Assembly: GCA_002354205.1 (NCBI GenBank)
Contig: DELD01000027.1
Span: 53,975-114,070 of the forward strand
DNA: 60,096 bases
Origin: Micavibrio sp. UBA2705
Lineage (GTDB): Bacteria; Pseudomonadota; Alphaproteobacteria; Micavibrionales; Micavibrionaceae
Direction of reading: 5' to 3'
The notes below the pieces were generated by a model. The model was not told the origin of the DNA, did not search any database, and saw only the letters and a list, made by a program, of their open reading frames with translations. Both the position numbers and the translations under genes were made by a program. Shown in pieces: positions 43,860-52,180 of the stretch. Numbering within the stretch: position 1 is the first letter of the stretch; every line of letters starts with the position of its first letter.

Positions 43860-44579
43860 ATGCTCAAACTTACCGATCAACAATTCGCAAATTATAAAAC
43901 CCATATCCCCTCATTGCTTTGGCTTTGGTTCCCCCTCGCTTTTGCCATCGCTTTTATCGCTATTGAAATCTTCCTGCCGCAAGATGTCAAAATTAGCTGG
44001 TATAGTGAAAACGGCTTATTAGAGGTCACTCACACAGCCATTATTTTTATCGCAGTACTTTATTGCCTCATGACCATTCGTCCTGCGTTAAAACTTGCAG
44101 ACCCTCTGGTGATAGCATGGCTATGTATAGCGACCTTTGGCGCAGTTTATTGCGCCGGTGAAGAGGTAAGCTGGGGACAGCATATTTTTGGCTGGCAAAG
44201 CAGTAATTTTTGGAGCGCCATCAATGATCAAGGGGAAACAAACCTCCACAACACCTCATCATGGTTAGATCAAAAGCCGCGTATTATTGTTGAGGTCGGT
44301 ATCGTCATTAGCGGCCTGATTATTCCCGCATTACAAAAATGGTCCCCACAAGCGCTACCGACACAGTTCAGAATCATTTACACCAACGCTTATTATGTCG
44401 TCTGCGCCGCCATTTTCGTTATATTCAAAGCCGTTGACAGCGGTTTTGGTGCTTATAGTGCATCACCATTTTATAGAGGGTCAGAGACGCTAGAACATTT
44501 CATGTTTTACTATATTTTAATTTACATGATCGATTTTAATAAGCGCATCAATCATCAATCTTCTCAGACATTAAAATAG
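43860..44579 (+). CDS. Uncharacterised polytopic membrane protein with GEEVSWGQ motif
   Basis: About six membrane helices are predicted in 239 residues. The middle holds VYCAGEEVSWGQHIFGW and, 25 residues later, NDQGETNLHNTS. These charged and polar motifs next to membrane helices are strongly conserved-looking and resemble a widespread uncharacterised family with GEE(I/V)SWGQ and NxHN. They could form a membrane-embedded active or metal site, but nothing is established. The gene ends at a clear intrinsic terminator at 44589. Confidence 0.78.
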   Translation: MLKLTDQQFANYKTHIPSLLWLWFPLAFAIAFIAIEIFLPQDVKISWYSENGLLEVTHTAIIFIAVLYCLMTIRPALKLADPLVIAWLCIATFGAVYCAGEEVSWGQHIFGWQSSNFWSAINDQGETNLHNTSSWLDQKPRIIVEVGIVISGLIIPALQKWSPQALPTQFRIIYTNAYYVVCAAIFVIFKAVDSGFGAYSASPFYRGSETLEHFMFYYILIYMIDFNKRINHQSSQTLK

Positions 44580-44588
44580 ACGGTCTCT

Positions 44589-44613
44589 AAGCGAGATATC
44601 TACTCGCTTTTTT
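44589..44613 (+). terminator. Rho-independent terminator overlapping the lptA 3' end
   Basis: AAGCGAG (44589-44595) pairs with CTCGCTT (44603-44609) around a seven-base loop and is followed by T residues to 44613. It serves the plus-strand gene ending at 44579. It overlaps the last codons of the convergent lptA. Confidence 0.75.
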
Positions 44614-45427
44614 CTTCGCTATCAGGGAAAAATGTCCCGCGCACGCGCCCATCACCCTTGCCCTCACCGTCGGCATTTTTACCACCAAAAACCTTACTAA
44701 TATTGGTCAACAAATCAAGTTCTGCGCGGGTGCCTTCTAATATATTCGGCCCACGGCGTATGACGACATTGCCGATCACTTCGGCTTTGTTGTCTTCTTT
44801 GCGATATTCACCTTTATCGCCGGTAATGCTTTCTTCTGCTGTTTTGATATGGACATGGCCATCCGCTTCAGCACGCCAAAGTTCGCGCGATGCATCACCA
44901 TCTTTAAACCACGCCGTTACGCGGTCACTTTCTAGGGTTTCTGTTGGGCGCTTAATGAGCGTATTGCCAATCGCGATGAGTTTGTTTTCTTCTGTGTAAT
45001 ATTCAAAACGTTCATCGGCGGTGAGGGATTGATCATCAGAGAGCATTTTTAAATTCTCCCCCGTCATCACGGCTTTTGATTCATCTAAATTATAAACCGC
45101 ATGGTCACCATAAGCATTACCGTTTGCGGAGTGAATTTCCACATTGTTACGCGCAATAATTTTCCAAATTTGCATCCCACCCGCTTTAGGCTCACGGTAA
45201 TATGCTTCGAGTATATTGGCCTTAATGGTCGTCTCGCCTTGCTGCGCCGATGCTGCGCCATTGGCGATATAAAGCTGTTTATCGCGATGCCATTCCAAGG
45301 TTTCTGCGGCGCTGATCTCAAGGGGCGCGGCGCTGTTTTTGCTTTGCGCATGCGCCATAGGCTGCACAAGCGCCATCGCGGCAATCGTTGCACATAGAGC
45401 AGGTAATAAATTGGTTCTTCGCGTCAT
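44600..45427 (-). CDS. lptA: LPS transport periplasmic protein LptA
   Basis: LptA forms the periplasmic bridge that carries lipopolysaccharide from LptC to the outer membrane. A signal peptide ends near AHAQSKN. The mature protein has repeated beta-jellyroll strands of the OstA_N type, with ISAAETLEWHRDKQLYIANG, TTIKANILEAYY, HAVYNLDESKAVMTGE and VTAWFKDGD. At 275 residues it is longer than E. coli LptA (185), as is common in alphaproteobacteria. lptC precedes it by 18 bases. lptB, usually next, is absent because the neighbour is convergent. Confidence 0.9.
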   Translation of the reverse strand: MTRRTNLLPALCATIAAMALVQPMAHAQSKNSAAPLEISAAETLEWHRDKQLYIANGAASAQQGETTIKANILEAYYREPKAGGMQIWKIIARNNVEIHSANGNAYGDHAVYNLDESKAVMTGENLKMLSDDQSLTADERFEYYTEENKLIAIGNTLIKRPTETLESDRVTAWFKDGDASRELWRAEADGHVHIKTAEESITGDKGEYRKEDNKAEVIGNVVIRRGPNILEGTRAELDLLTNISKVFGGKNADGEGKGDGRVRGTFFPDSEEKSE

Positions 45428-45445
45428 CGGAATGTCCCCTTAAAA

Positions 45446-46279
45446 TTATTCCAACATGTTATCCATATCATGGAGCACGACTTTCGCAGGCCCTGTGAAT
45501 ATCAAAATATTCTGCGTGCCATCCGCGACCATGCCTTTGGCTTCTAAAGTGCCAATCGGCCCATGCGCCGAAACATCGACATTCGAACGCGCGATATTCG
45601 CCTCTAAATCAATGTTTAATATATCCGTCAATAAGGTATAGCCCGCATCATGGTACAGCTTGACATTGCCTTCGAGCAATAACGTCTGTTTAATCTGGTC
45701 ATATGTGCCAGCAACGCCCTCTAACGCGACCCATGAACCGTCATTCATGGTTGAATCCGCGACCGGTTTTTCTAAATAAATAATATCTGAGCTATCCATC
45801 GTTTGAAAAGCGCGCGTCGCGGTAATCGCGTAGGGACGACCTTCCTTATCTGTTGTATCAAAGCGCGGCTCTAGCATCTCATTCTTACCAATTGAGCTTT
45901 GCTTCAGGACTTCATCTTTTTGCGGCAAGTTTTTTGCAATATCGGCTTTATCACCTGAAAGCACAATCAGTACAACAACAACGCTCATCGCGATAAGCGG
46001 TAAAACAATACGCATAGAGCGCACGAACCGCGTATAAAATTTATTGCGGCGCTGACCTATGCGCACTGTGCCGCGCCGGCGCATATATTGCCCGTCAAGC
46101 AGTTCTTTTTTCAGTGACGGGGCAAGCGGCGCCTCGGGAATATCCGCGGCCTCTGCGTCGAGCTTTGGCGCAGGCGTTGGCGTTGGCGTTGGCGTTGACG
46201 CAGGGGCAAGACCTTCATCCGCGGCTTTAACCGGCGGCGTATCTAATGTTGAGAATAGATCGTCTTGGTCATCATTCAT
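45446..46279 (-). CDS. lptC: LPS export protein LptC
   Basis: LptC links the inner-membrane ABC transporter to LptA. One membrane helix (about residues 88-108, IVLPLIAMSVVVVLIVLSG) follows a long cytoplasmic N-terminus. The periplasmic part has GRPYAITATRAFQT, LEGVAGTYDQIKQTLLLEGNVKLYHDAGYTL and SNVDVSAHGPIGTLEAKGM, the LptC/DUF1239 pattern. The N-terminal 75 residues are low-complexity and include a Thr-Pro repeat encoded by four copies of a six-base unit. It lies between kdsD and lptA in one operon. Confidence 0.9.
   Translation of the reverse strand: MNDDQDDLFSTLDTPPVKAADEGLAPASTPTPTPTPAPKLDAEAADIPEAPLAPSLKKELLDGQYMRRRGTVRIGQRRNKFYTRFVRSMRIVLPLIAMSVVVVLIVLSGDKADIAKNLPQKDEVLKQSSIGKNEMLEPRFDTTDKEGRPYAITATRAFQTMDSSDIIYLEKPVADSTMNDGSWVALEGVAGTYDQIKQTLLLEGNVKLYHDAGYTLLTDILNIDLEANIARSNVDVSAHGPIGTLEAKGMVADGTQNILIFTGPAKVVLHDMDNMLE
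46173..46196. repeat. Hexanucleotide tandem repeat inside lptC
   Basis: Four perfect copies of GGCGTT (plus strand) encode a Thr-Pro repeat in the cytoplasmic N-terminal region of LptC. The unit is a multiple of three, so slippage would change length but not frame. Confidence 0.8.
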
Positions 46280-46285
46280 GGTGAT

Positions 46286-47314
46286 TTAAGCTAAGCCTGC
46301 CTGTAAACATTCTTGCAAACGGATAAGCCCTTGTAAACGTCCCGCATCATCAAGCACCACAAGCGATGTAATCACGCCGCCTGTTTGTTTGTTGAGCATA
46401 ATATCCATGGCTTCCGCCGCAAGAGCGTTTGCGCCAATATGCTTTGGCCCATTGGAAATTAAGTCGCCAAGGCGGCGGGTGAGTAAATCTGGCCCCATAT
46501 GGCGTTTTAAGTCGCCATCGGTCAGTATACCGATCAGCTTCCCTGCGTCATCCGTGCATAAAACGGAGCCTAAATTCTTTTCCGTCATCATCAAAATGGC
46601 TTGATCCATTGTACTGTCGACATCCATGACAGGCAGGTCGCCATCTTTATACATCAAGTCTGAGACTTTTAATAACTGCTTGCCTAATTTACCGCCTGGG
46701 TGGAAGACCTTGAATTGTTCTTTGGTCAGGCCGCTGCGTTTTAACAATGTGACCGCAAGCGCATCGCCATAAGCCATCATCATTGTGGTTGATGTTGTTG
46801 GCGCCATATTATTGGGGCAAGCTTCTTTTAATTTAGGGTAGGTTAATTTGATATCTGCATGCTGCCCCAAAGTACTCTCGCCGTTCGATGTCATCGCAAT
46901 CAGCGTAATGCCAAAGCGGCGCGTATAATGGATAAGATCAGAAAGTTCAGGGTTCTCACCTGAATTAGACAGCATCAGCACAACATCATGTTCGGTTACC
47001 ATACCAAGGTCGCCATGCGATGCTTCGCCCGGATGCACATAATATGACGGCGTTCCTGTTGAGGCCATTGTCGCCGCCATTTTGCGCCCAACGTGGCCGC
47101 TTTTGCCAATACCGGCAACAATTAGGCGCCCTGCGCGACTTGTGCGCATTTTGTCAATTGCATCAACGGCCAGAACGAATTGCTCATCAAGACTACCAGC
47201 AAGCGCTTGCAAGCCTTCAATTTCTTCTTTTAAAACCTGAAGACCATTTTGAAAGTCGAGATTATCTTGCATCGTATCGCTCACTTTATCTTGGGCTTGC
47301 TCTAGGGCTTGCAT
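46286..47314 (-). CDS. kdsD: Arabinose-5-phosphate isomerase
   Basis: KdsD converts ribulose-5-phosphate to arabinose-5-phosphate, the first step to Kdo for LPS. The N-terminal SIS domain has IVAGIGKSGHVGRKMAATMAST, SHGDLGMVTEHDVVLMLSNSGEN and LGQHADIKLTYPK. Two CBS domains follow (about 210-265 and 275-342; MTEKNLGSVLCTDDAGKLIGILTDGDLKRH). The 342-residue length fits. AAGGA precedes the ATG. It is first in the kdsD-lptC-lptA operon, tying Kdo synthesis to LPS export. Confidence 0.95.
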   Translation of the reverse strand: MQALEQAQDKVSDTMQDNLDFQNGLQVLKEEIEGLQALAGSLDEQFVLAVDAIDKMRTSRAGRLIVAGIGKSGHVGRKMAATMASTGTPSYYVHPGEASHGDLGMVTEHDVVLMLSNSGENPELSDLIHYTRRFGITLIAMTSNGESTLGQHADIKLTYPKLKEACPNNMAPTTSTTMMMAYGDALAVTLLKRSGLTKEQFKVFHPGGKLGKQLLKVSDLMYKDGDLPVMDVDSTMDQAILMMTEKNLGSVLCTDDAGKLIGILTDGDLKRHMGPDLLTRRLGDLISNGPKHIGANALAAEAMDIMLNKQTGGVITSLVVLDDAGRLQGLIRLQECLQAGLA

Positions 47315-47374
47315 GGGGCTGTATTCCTTAAAATTATCTGTCTGTTTATACCAAATTGGCGGTAAAAAGCAAAC

Positions 47375-47941
47375 CTATTCACTTTGATATAAATACAGGC
47401 CAAGCTCCGTATCGCCATAGCTTTTAATCCGCTCTTCCGTTATGGCGTCAATATGGCTGAGATTGGGCAGGCCACCTTTCTCGCTTTCAAGGACAAGCCA
47501 TGCGGCTTTGTTAAGCCACGCGCCATTAATAAGCCCTTCAATGCAGGGCAGGATTAAGTCCTTTTTATAAGGCGGGTCAAGAAAGGCTAAATCTAGTTTC
47601 AGCGCGGCGGCGCTATTGGGCATAATTTTCGCGGCATTACCAATTTTAGCTTGATAGCGCCCGCCATCAATATTCAGCGCATTGAGGTTCTCTTTGCTTA
47701 AGCTCAAAGAGCGCGGGTCTTGATCCCAAAAATAACAAAATTTTGCGCCGCGCGATAGCGCCTCAATACCCAAAGCGCCCGTGCCACAAAACATATCAGC
47801 TGCGCAAATATCCGCGAAATCAAGGCGCGATTCTAACATGTTAAAAATCGCCAGACGCAGGCGATCAGATGTTGGGCGTATATCTTTGCCCTTTGGCGGT
47901 GAAAGCTTACGTCCGCCTAATGTGCCGCCAGTAATGCGCAT
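47375..47941 (-). CDS. rsmD: 16S rRNA m2G966 methyltransferase
   Basis: RsmD methylates N2 of G966 in 16S rRNA. The protein starts MRITGGTLGGRKLSPPKG, continues RPTSDRLRLAIFNML, and has the SAM motif ADMFCGTGALGIEALSRGA and catalytic LDLAFLDPPYKKD. Length (188) is typical. GAGGTGGA lies before the ATG. It follows rluB by 21 bases, a pairing often seen in alphaproteobacteria. Confidence 0.96.
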   Translation of the reverse strand: MRITGGTLGGRKLSPPKGKDIRPTSDRLRLAIFNMLESRLDFADICAADMFCGTGALGIEALSRGAKFCYFWDQDPRSLSLSKENLNALNIDGGRYQAKIGNAAKIMPNSAAALKLDLAFLDPPYKKDLILPCIEGLINGAWLNKAAWLVLESEKGGLPNLSHIDAITEERIKSYGDTELGLYLYQSE

Positions 47942-47962
47942 ATTTCCACCTCTAATATCTTA

Positions 47963-48706
47963 TTATAGCTGATCAGAAAATTCTTTAGGCAGCATGTCTT
48001 TTAACACGCGCCCTGTCATTTCCTTAACTGCGCCGCGTTCCATTTGTCCTAACTGGAATGGCCCGTAAGCGGTGCGAATCAAGCGGCTTACTTGCAAATC
48101 AAGCGCTTCCATCACGTTACGAATTTCGCGGTTCTTCCCTTCTGTGAGTTTGAGGGTCAGCCACGTATTTGTGCCGCTCGCCGTATCTACGCTCGCTTCA
48201 ATTGATCCGTATTTCACCCCCTGATAAGTAATGCCGCGTGCAAGTTTGGCAATTTTCTCATCACTGACGCGGCCATGGACGCGGGCGCGATATTGGCGCA
48301 CCCAGCCTTTTGATGGCAGCTCTAAAGCCCGGGCAAGCTCGCCGCTTGTCGTAAAAATAAGCAGACCTTCAGTATTCATATCAAGGCGGCCAACACTAAC
48401 CACGCGCGGCATGTCAGCGGGCAGGCCATCAAACACGGTCTTACGGCCTTTTTCATCGCTATTGGTTGTCACTTCTCCGGCTGGCTTATGGTAGACGTAA
48501 ACGCGCAGGCCTTTTTGTACTTTAATCGGCTTACCATCGACCTCAACGCGGTCATTAGCGCTAACTTTATAGCCAAGCTCTTCCAAAACATCGCCGTTGA
48601 CGCGCACGCGCCCTGCGGTGATTAAACGCTCCGCTTCGCGGCGGGAACATATCCCCGCATTGGCAATATATTTATTTATACGTTCTGTTTTGCTTTTTTC
48701 GTTCAT
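47963..48706 (-). CDS. rluB: RluB/RsuA-family pseudouridine synthase
   Basis: The protein makes pseudouridine in rRNA; RluB acts at U2605 of 23S rRNA in E. coli. An N-terminal S4 domain (RINKYIANAGICSRREAERLI, GRVRVNG) is followed by the catalytic motif VVSVGRLDMNTEGLLIFTTSG with the active aspartate, then LKLTEGKNREIRNVMEALD. The choice of RluB over RluE or RsuA is by S4 domain presence and length (247) and is not absolute. Its start is only 19 bases from that of the divergent tadA, so its promoter must lie inside tadA. Confidence 0.9.
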   Translation of the reverse strand: MNEKSKTERINKYIANAGICSRREAERLITAGRVRVNGDVLEELGYKVSANDRVEVDGKPIKVQKGLRVYVYHKPAGEVTTNSDEKGRKTVFDGLPADMPRVVSVGRLDMNTEGLLIFTTSGELARALELPSKGWVRQYRARVHGRVSDEKIAKLARGITYQGVKYGSIEASVDTASGTNTWLTLKLTEGKNREIRNVMEALDLQVSRLIRTAYGPFQLGQMERGAVKEMTGRVLKDMLPKEFSDQL

Positions 48707-48725
48707 TTTCGCTACAACCTAATTT

Positions 48726-49199
48726 ATGAGTGAAGAACATGTAGCATATATGCAGGCCGCATTGGAAGAGGCAAATAAAGCCGCCGCTGCCGATGAAGTG
48801 CCAATAGGCGCAGTTATCGTTAATAAAGCGAGCGGCGAGATTGTCGCGCGCGGCTTTAACACCACGCGAATGGATTTCGACCCGACCGCGCATGCCGAAA
48901 TAAACGCGATACGCGCCCTTGCCAAACAACTCGGCGCGCAGCGCATTCCTGATCATGATTTATATGTGACGTTAGAGCCCTGCCCGATGTGCGCCTCCGC
49001 CATATCCTTTGCCCGCATTAGCCGCGTTATTTATGGCGCAGATGATGCCAAAAGCGGCGGACTGAGTGTTATTGAAGGGCCTAATTTATACAGCAAAGCC
49101 GCGCTTCATCATAAGCCTGAAGTTATTTCAGGCCACCTTGCCGATGAATGCGGGACAATTATCAGAGATTTCTTTAAAGCCAAGCGTAAAGCGAAATAA
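48726..49199 (+). CDS. tadA: tRNA-specific adenosine deaminase
   Basis: TadA converts A34 of tRNA-Arg to inosine and is usually essential. The zinc-binding catalytic HAEINAIRAL and LEPCPMCASAIS motifs are intact, and VPIGAVIVNK and RVIYGADDAKSG follow the family. Length (157) is normal. There is no strong ribosome site at the ATG. The NUDT9-like gene begins 10 bases after the stop and is probably co-transcribed. Confidence 0.96.
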   Translation: MSEEHVAYMQAALEEANKAAAADEVPIGAVIVNKASGEIVARGFNTTRMDFDPTAHAEINAIRALAKQLGAQRIPDHDLYVTLEPCPMCASAISFARISRVIYGADDAKSGGLSVIEGPNLYSKAALHHKPEVISGHLADECGTIIRDFFKAKRKAK

Positions 49200-49209
49200 G
49201 TTTATTCTT

Positions 49210-50460
49210 ATGAAAAATAAATTGCCCTTAGCCGAAAAATCACGTAAAACAAAAAACATGAAATATCCAGACGCCATACAAACGCTAGAACGCGCGCTAA
49301 AAAACGCCCCCCAAAGCACGATTACAGCTTTGGCGGCGCGGTTAATCGCAGGGGCAAAGCAATTTGACCTTCATAAAACAGCGCAGCTGGCGGTGAATTT
49401 TCGTATGGATAGCATTCAGCGCAATCAAGCAAACCCACCAGATTATACCCATGAAAGCATTTTGGGCGCGCCTTATGCCGATGATGAACAAACCCCATTA
49501 GGTGCGGGTGAAGTTTGGCATCACGGCCGCCGTGCGAGCAATACAGGGCTTAAATACGCCTTTAATAGCGCAGGGCTTCCGATTAACCCGTTTATGAATA
49601 CTGGCCTAAATGGGCGCGGCGTACTGGGCCAGTTTGGCCCGAACCACGCGGTTGATAATGGTATTATTCGCATCAAAAAGGACGAAAACGGTGATGATGC
49701 ACTGCATGTCATTGGCATATTGCGTAAATTTGATAATGACGCGCCTGCATTATGCGGCGGCTTTGCCAAATATGCACGCGGGGCAAATGGCGAATATATT
49801 TTTGATAAAGCCGCAGTCATCGAAACCCAGTTAGAAGAATTATTCGAAGAAATGATCAGTGGGTCAATCACCTTAGATGCGAAACATGCCGCGAAACTGC
49901 CTAAGGCCGTGCAGAATGAATATGACCGCCGTATGTTAAGACGCAATGGCCTTGTGCTGAGCGATCATCATAAAGCCGAAATTGCAGAACAGATAAAAAC
50001 AGGCCTTAAAATGGCGCAGGTCGAAGAAAACGACCCTAACTTTTTAAAAAGGCTCCATGACGTTATCGCCGCAGGGCATGAATGTTTTGCTGGCCCCATT
50101 TTAAACGATAATCGCAATACAAATAACGCATGGATAGAAACCAAGCTTACATGGTTCACAATGGATGATGCGACATGGCAAAATATTGTCGGCGCGACGC
50201 CTAAATATAATTACGCCTTTTCAGCGGGCGATGATGCAAGCGGCGTTGTTGAACATCACCTATCGCCCACGCTTATTAAAGACGCCTTTGCATCGCATGG
50301 TGCATTGTTTAGCTTTATAGCAGCGTCTTATTTGTTAGACGCGCAAGCAAAAGGGAAAAGCCTGCCACCATCAATCATGCAGCAATGCTTAGATGTTGCA
50401 AATTTCCTTGAAACTGAAAACGCCCGAAACGCCCGCCCAAACAGCGCTCCGCGCCCATAA
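49210..50460 (+). CDS. NUDT9-like (ADP-ribose pyrophosphatase type) Nudix protein
   Basis: The 416-residue protein resembles human NUDT9 and the NUDT9-H domain of TRPM2. Matching pieces are NTGLNGRGVLGQFGPNHAVD (130-149), a Nudix-like GG at 183-184, the helix with EELFEEMI (209-216), NDNRNTNNAWIET (299-311), AGDDASGVV (339-347) and an ASHGALFSFIAA end. The human enzyme has DPRNTDNAWMET and AGDDAGKV in these places. The Nudix box is stretched by about ten residues and has lost the arginine before the glutamates (EELFEE instead of REFGEE), so activity on ADP-ribose is only probable. The start may be ATG 49210 or 49258. It lies directly after tadA. Confidence 0.82.
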   Translation: MKNKLPLAEKSRKTKNMKYPDAIQTLERALKNAPQSTITALAARLIAGAKQFDLHKTAQLAVNFRMDSIQRNQANPPDYTHESILGAPYADDEQTPLGAGEVWHHGRRASNTGLKYAFNSAGLPINPFMNTGLNGRGVLGQFGPNHAVDNGIIRIKKDENGDDALHVIGILRKFDNDAPALCGGFAKYARGANGEYIFDKAAVIETQLEELFEEMISGSITLDAKHAAKLPKAVQNEYDRRMLRRNGLVLSDHHKAEIAEQIKTGLKMAQVEENDPNFLKRLHDVIAAGHECFAGPILNDNRNTNNAWIETKLTWFTMDDATWQNIVGATPKYNYAFSAGDDASGVVEHHLSPTLIKDAFASHGALFSFIAASYLLDAQAKGKSLPPSIMQQCLDVANFLETENARNARPNSAPRP

Positions 50461-50483
50461 AATTTATTATAGCCCTGCCGCGC

Positions 50484-50512
50484 TTGACAATTTATGGAAA
50501 GATTAATAAGGT
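50484..50512 (+). promoter_or_regulatory. Candidate sigma-70 promoter
   Basis: TTGACA at 50484-50489 is followed after 17 bases by TAAGGT at 50507-50512. The -35 is perfect and the -10 weak. It lies 42 bases before the ATG at 50554. Confidence 0.4.
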
Positions 50513-50553
50513 GAGCTGTTGTCTTAAAAAAATAAAATAATGGGGACTCTCAA

Positions 50554-50769
50554 ATGAGCGTAAATAATAAGAACAATAAAACAATCCTTATTCCGCCAGG
50601 CTATGAATATGTCGGTGAAGAACTGCAAAATGATGCAGACACATCACTGCAGGTCGTCTTTTTAGATTCTGTCGATGGCAGTTTTTTAGATGCTGAAAAT
50701 TACAAGCCTGAGCCTCTATGCCTTGATAAAGCAGAATTGCCACAAGGCTTCAAAGATTACGCCATCTAA
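50554..50769 (+). CDS. Hypothetical 71-residue protein
   Basis: The ATG has GGGGACT about ten bases upstream. The protein is acidic, without signal peptide or membrane helix, and reads KTILIPPGYEYVGEELQNDA near the start. I know no family. It has its own candidate promoter and converges with the outer-membrane gene at 50802. Confidence 0.68.
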   Translation: MSVNNKNNKTILIPPGYEYVGEELQNDADTSLQVVFLDSVDGSFLDAENYKPEPLCLDKAELPQGFKDYAI

Positions 50770-50801
50770 TTAACGGCGCTTATCAGGGCTGATTTTTTAA
50801 G

Positions 50802-51458
50802 CTATTTCTTCCAATGAAGGTCATATTCTATGCCGACATTAAATTCATGCGCGCTATAATCTGCGTCATAAACACCTATGCCGAAATCACTGGCGCTTAA
50901 GTAACGGTAACCGCCTGTAAGGGCAAGGCCAGGGTTAAGGCGGTATTTCAAGCCACCACCAAGCTGCCAACCAAGCGCATAGGCGGTGTCGTCGCTGCTT
51001 TGTAGTGTATTGCCTGCGGGCTTAACCGAACCTTCAAAACGCATTAAACCTAGACCAGCAGATAGGTAAGGCTTAGCTTTCCATTTAAGCTGGTCAAAGT
51101 CATAAAAACCATTCAAAAACCATGACATGTTGGATATTTCGCCGCCAGCAGGATAAATTTGCGTATTATCAACCAGTTTAGAAAAATCATTCTTACGATA
51201 GCTCATTTCCCCTTCAAAACGAATTTGACGAGTCAGGCGCATACCAATCGCGCCGGCAAAGCTTAAAGAATTATTTGTTTTATAAGAGCCTGAAACATTC
51301 GCTGTGTTTTCTTTGAAGTCATTATCAGGCATTGTGTTTAAGCCCATATAACCAGCAAGGTATATACGGCTTGTCTGCGCATTAGCTTGATGGGCAAATA
51401 CGCTACAAAACATAACAAACGCAAAAATAGCGACGTATTTAAGTTTCATAATAATCAT
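50802..51458 (-). CDS. Outer-membrane beta-barrel protein (OmpA/OmpW-like porin fold)
   Basis: A signal peptide ends near HQANAQTS. The mature 190 residues show alternating hydrophobic strands ending in aromatic residues: LAGYMGLNTMPDND, QIRFEGEMSYRKNDF, KWKAKPYLSAGLGLMRFEGS, GWQLGGGLKYRLNPGLALTGGYRYLS and a final FNVGIEYDLHWKK. This is the pattern of the outer-membrane beta-barrel (OMP_b-brl) family with about eight strands. Two starts, ATG 51458 and 51449, are equally placed. A weak ECF-type promoter match lies about 115 bases upstream. No ligand is predictable. Confidence 0.85.
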   Translation of the reverse strand: MIIMKLKYVAIFAFVMFCSVFAHQANAQTSRIYLAGYMGLNTMPDNDFKENTANVSGSYKTNNSLSFAGAIGMRLTRQIRFEGEMSYRKNDFSKLVDNTQIYPAGGEISNMSWFLNGFYDFDQLKWKAKPYLSAGLGLMRFEGSVKPAGNTLQSSDDTAYALGWQLGGGLKYRLNPGLALTGGYRYLSASDFGIGVYDADYSAHEFNVGIEYDLHWKK

Positions 51459-51574
51459 AACAACGCAAAACGCAATAAATGTGAAAACATGCCAGAACAG
51501 GCATTGATTAGTTATATTCTACTTAAAATCAAAACATTGCGCAAGCGCTAAAAACATTCATACACGCCCATGGT

Positions 51575-51600
51575 TTCATCGCTTAAAACCACGAGGTTAC
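51575..51600 (-). promoter_or_regulatory. Weak ECF-type promoter candidate for the outer-membrane protein
   Basis: On the minus strand GTAACC (51600-51595) is followed after 16 bases by TGAA (51578-51575). This differs by one base from the GTAACC-N16-CGAA motif upstream of the bufferin operon. The 160-base gap 51459-51618 holds nothing else I can name. Confidence 0.22.
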
Positions 51601-51618
51601 GCATAATGCATTAAATTT

Positions 51619-52161
51619 TTAGTCAAATTTTACTGTCGGGGTTTTGCCTTCTGTGACAGGCTTACCTTCGGCGCGGTTTTTCTTGAGCCGCTCAAATTCG
51701 GCTTTCGCGTCAACCACAGTGGCTTTTGGGCTTTTATTCGTCACTTTACCGATCAAGCGGTCAATCGTCGCGAGTTCTTTTTTCTGTAGCGCTTTATGCT
51801 CTGCTTCTATCGTGTAACGAATTGTCGGGTCAGCATCATCCGCACCCGCTTTGCTGAGCAATGCATTCACCGCCGCGTCAGAGCCCTGAAGCTCCGTCGT
51901 TGGTATCACTTCACCCATCAGGGCTTTTTCAGCTTCCCTGATTGGCGCAAGCTCTTGCGGCCTTGCCATACCAATAACAGGCTCTGGCAACTGGCTCACA
52001 TCAGCGTAATTTTCTGGAGGGCGTTCAAGCGGGGCGCGGCGCATAACTGAAAACTCGTCAGGGGCATGTGGCGGCGCGACTTGTTCACGCAATGTATCAC
52101 AGCCCGTCACCAAGAATAATGCCGAAAATAATGCCAGTTTTGAAAAGAGAGTAAATTTCAT
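51619..52161 (-). CDS. DUF3035 (BamF-type) lipoprotein
   Basis: A signal sequence with lipobox FLVTGC predicts a lipoprotein. PPHAPDEFSVMRRAPLERPP and DVSQLPEPVIGM are the DUF3035 pattern of alphaproteobacteria, the family named BamF after the Caulobacter beta-barrel assembly complex subunit. The rest is helical and charged. The gene is 19 bases after lspA, whose product cleaves such lipoproteins; the lspA-DUF3035 order is common in alphaproteobacteria. A direct role in outer-membrane assembly is inferred from family membership. Confidence 0.82.
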   Translation of the reverse strand: MKFTLFSKLALFSALFLVTGCDTLREQVAPPHAPDEFSVMRRAPLERPPENYADVSQLPEPVIGMARPQELAPIREAEKALMGEVIPTTELQGSDAAVNALLSKAGADDADPTIRYTIEAEHKALQKKELATIDRLIGKVTNKSPKATVVDAKAEFERLKKNRAEGKPVTEGKTPTVKFD

Positions 52162-52180
52162 TATGCGCTGCCGTCTATAT

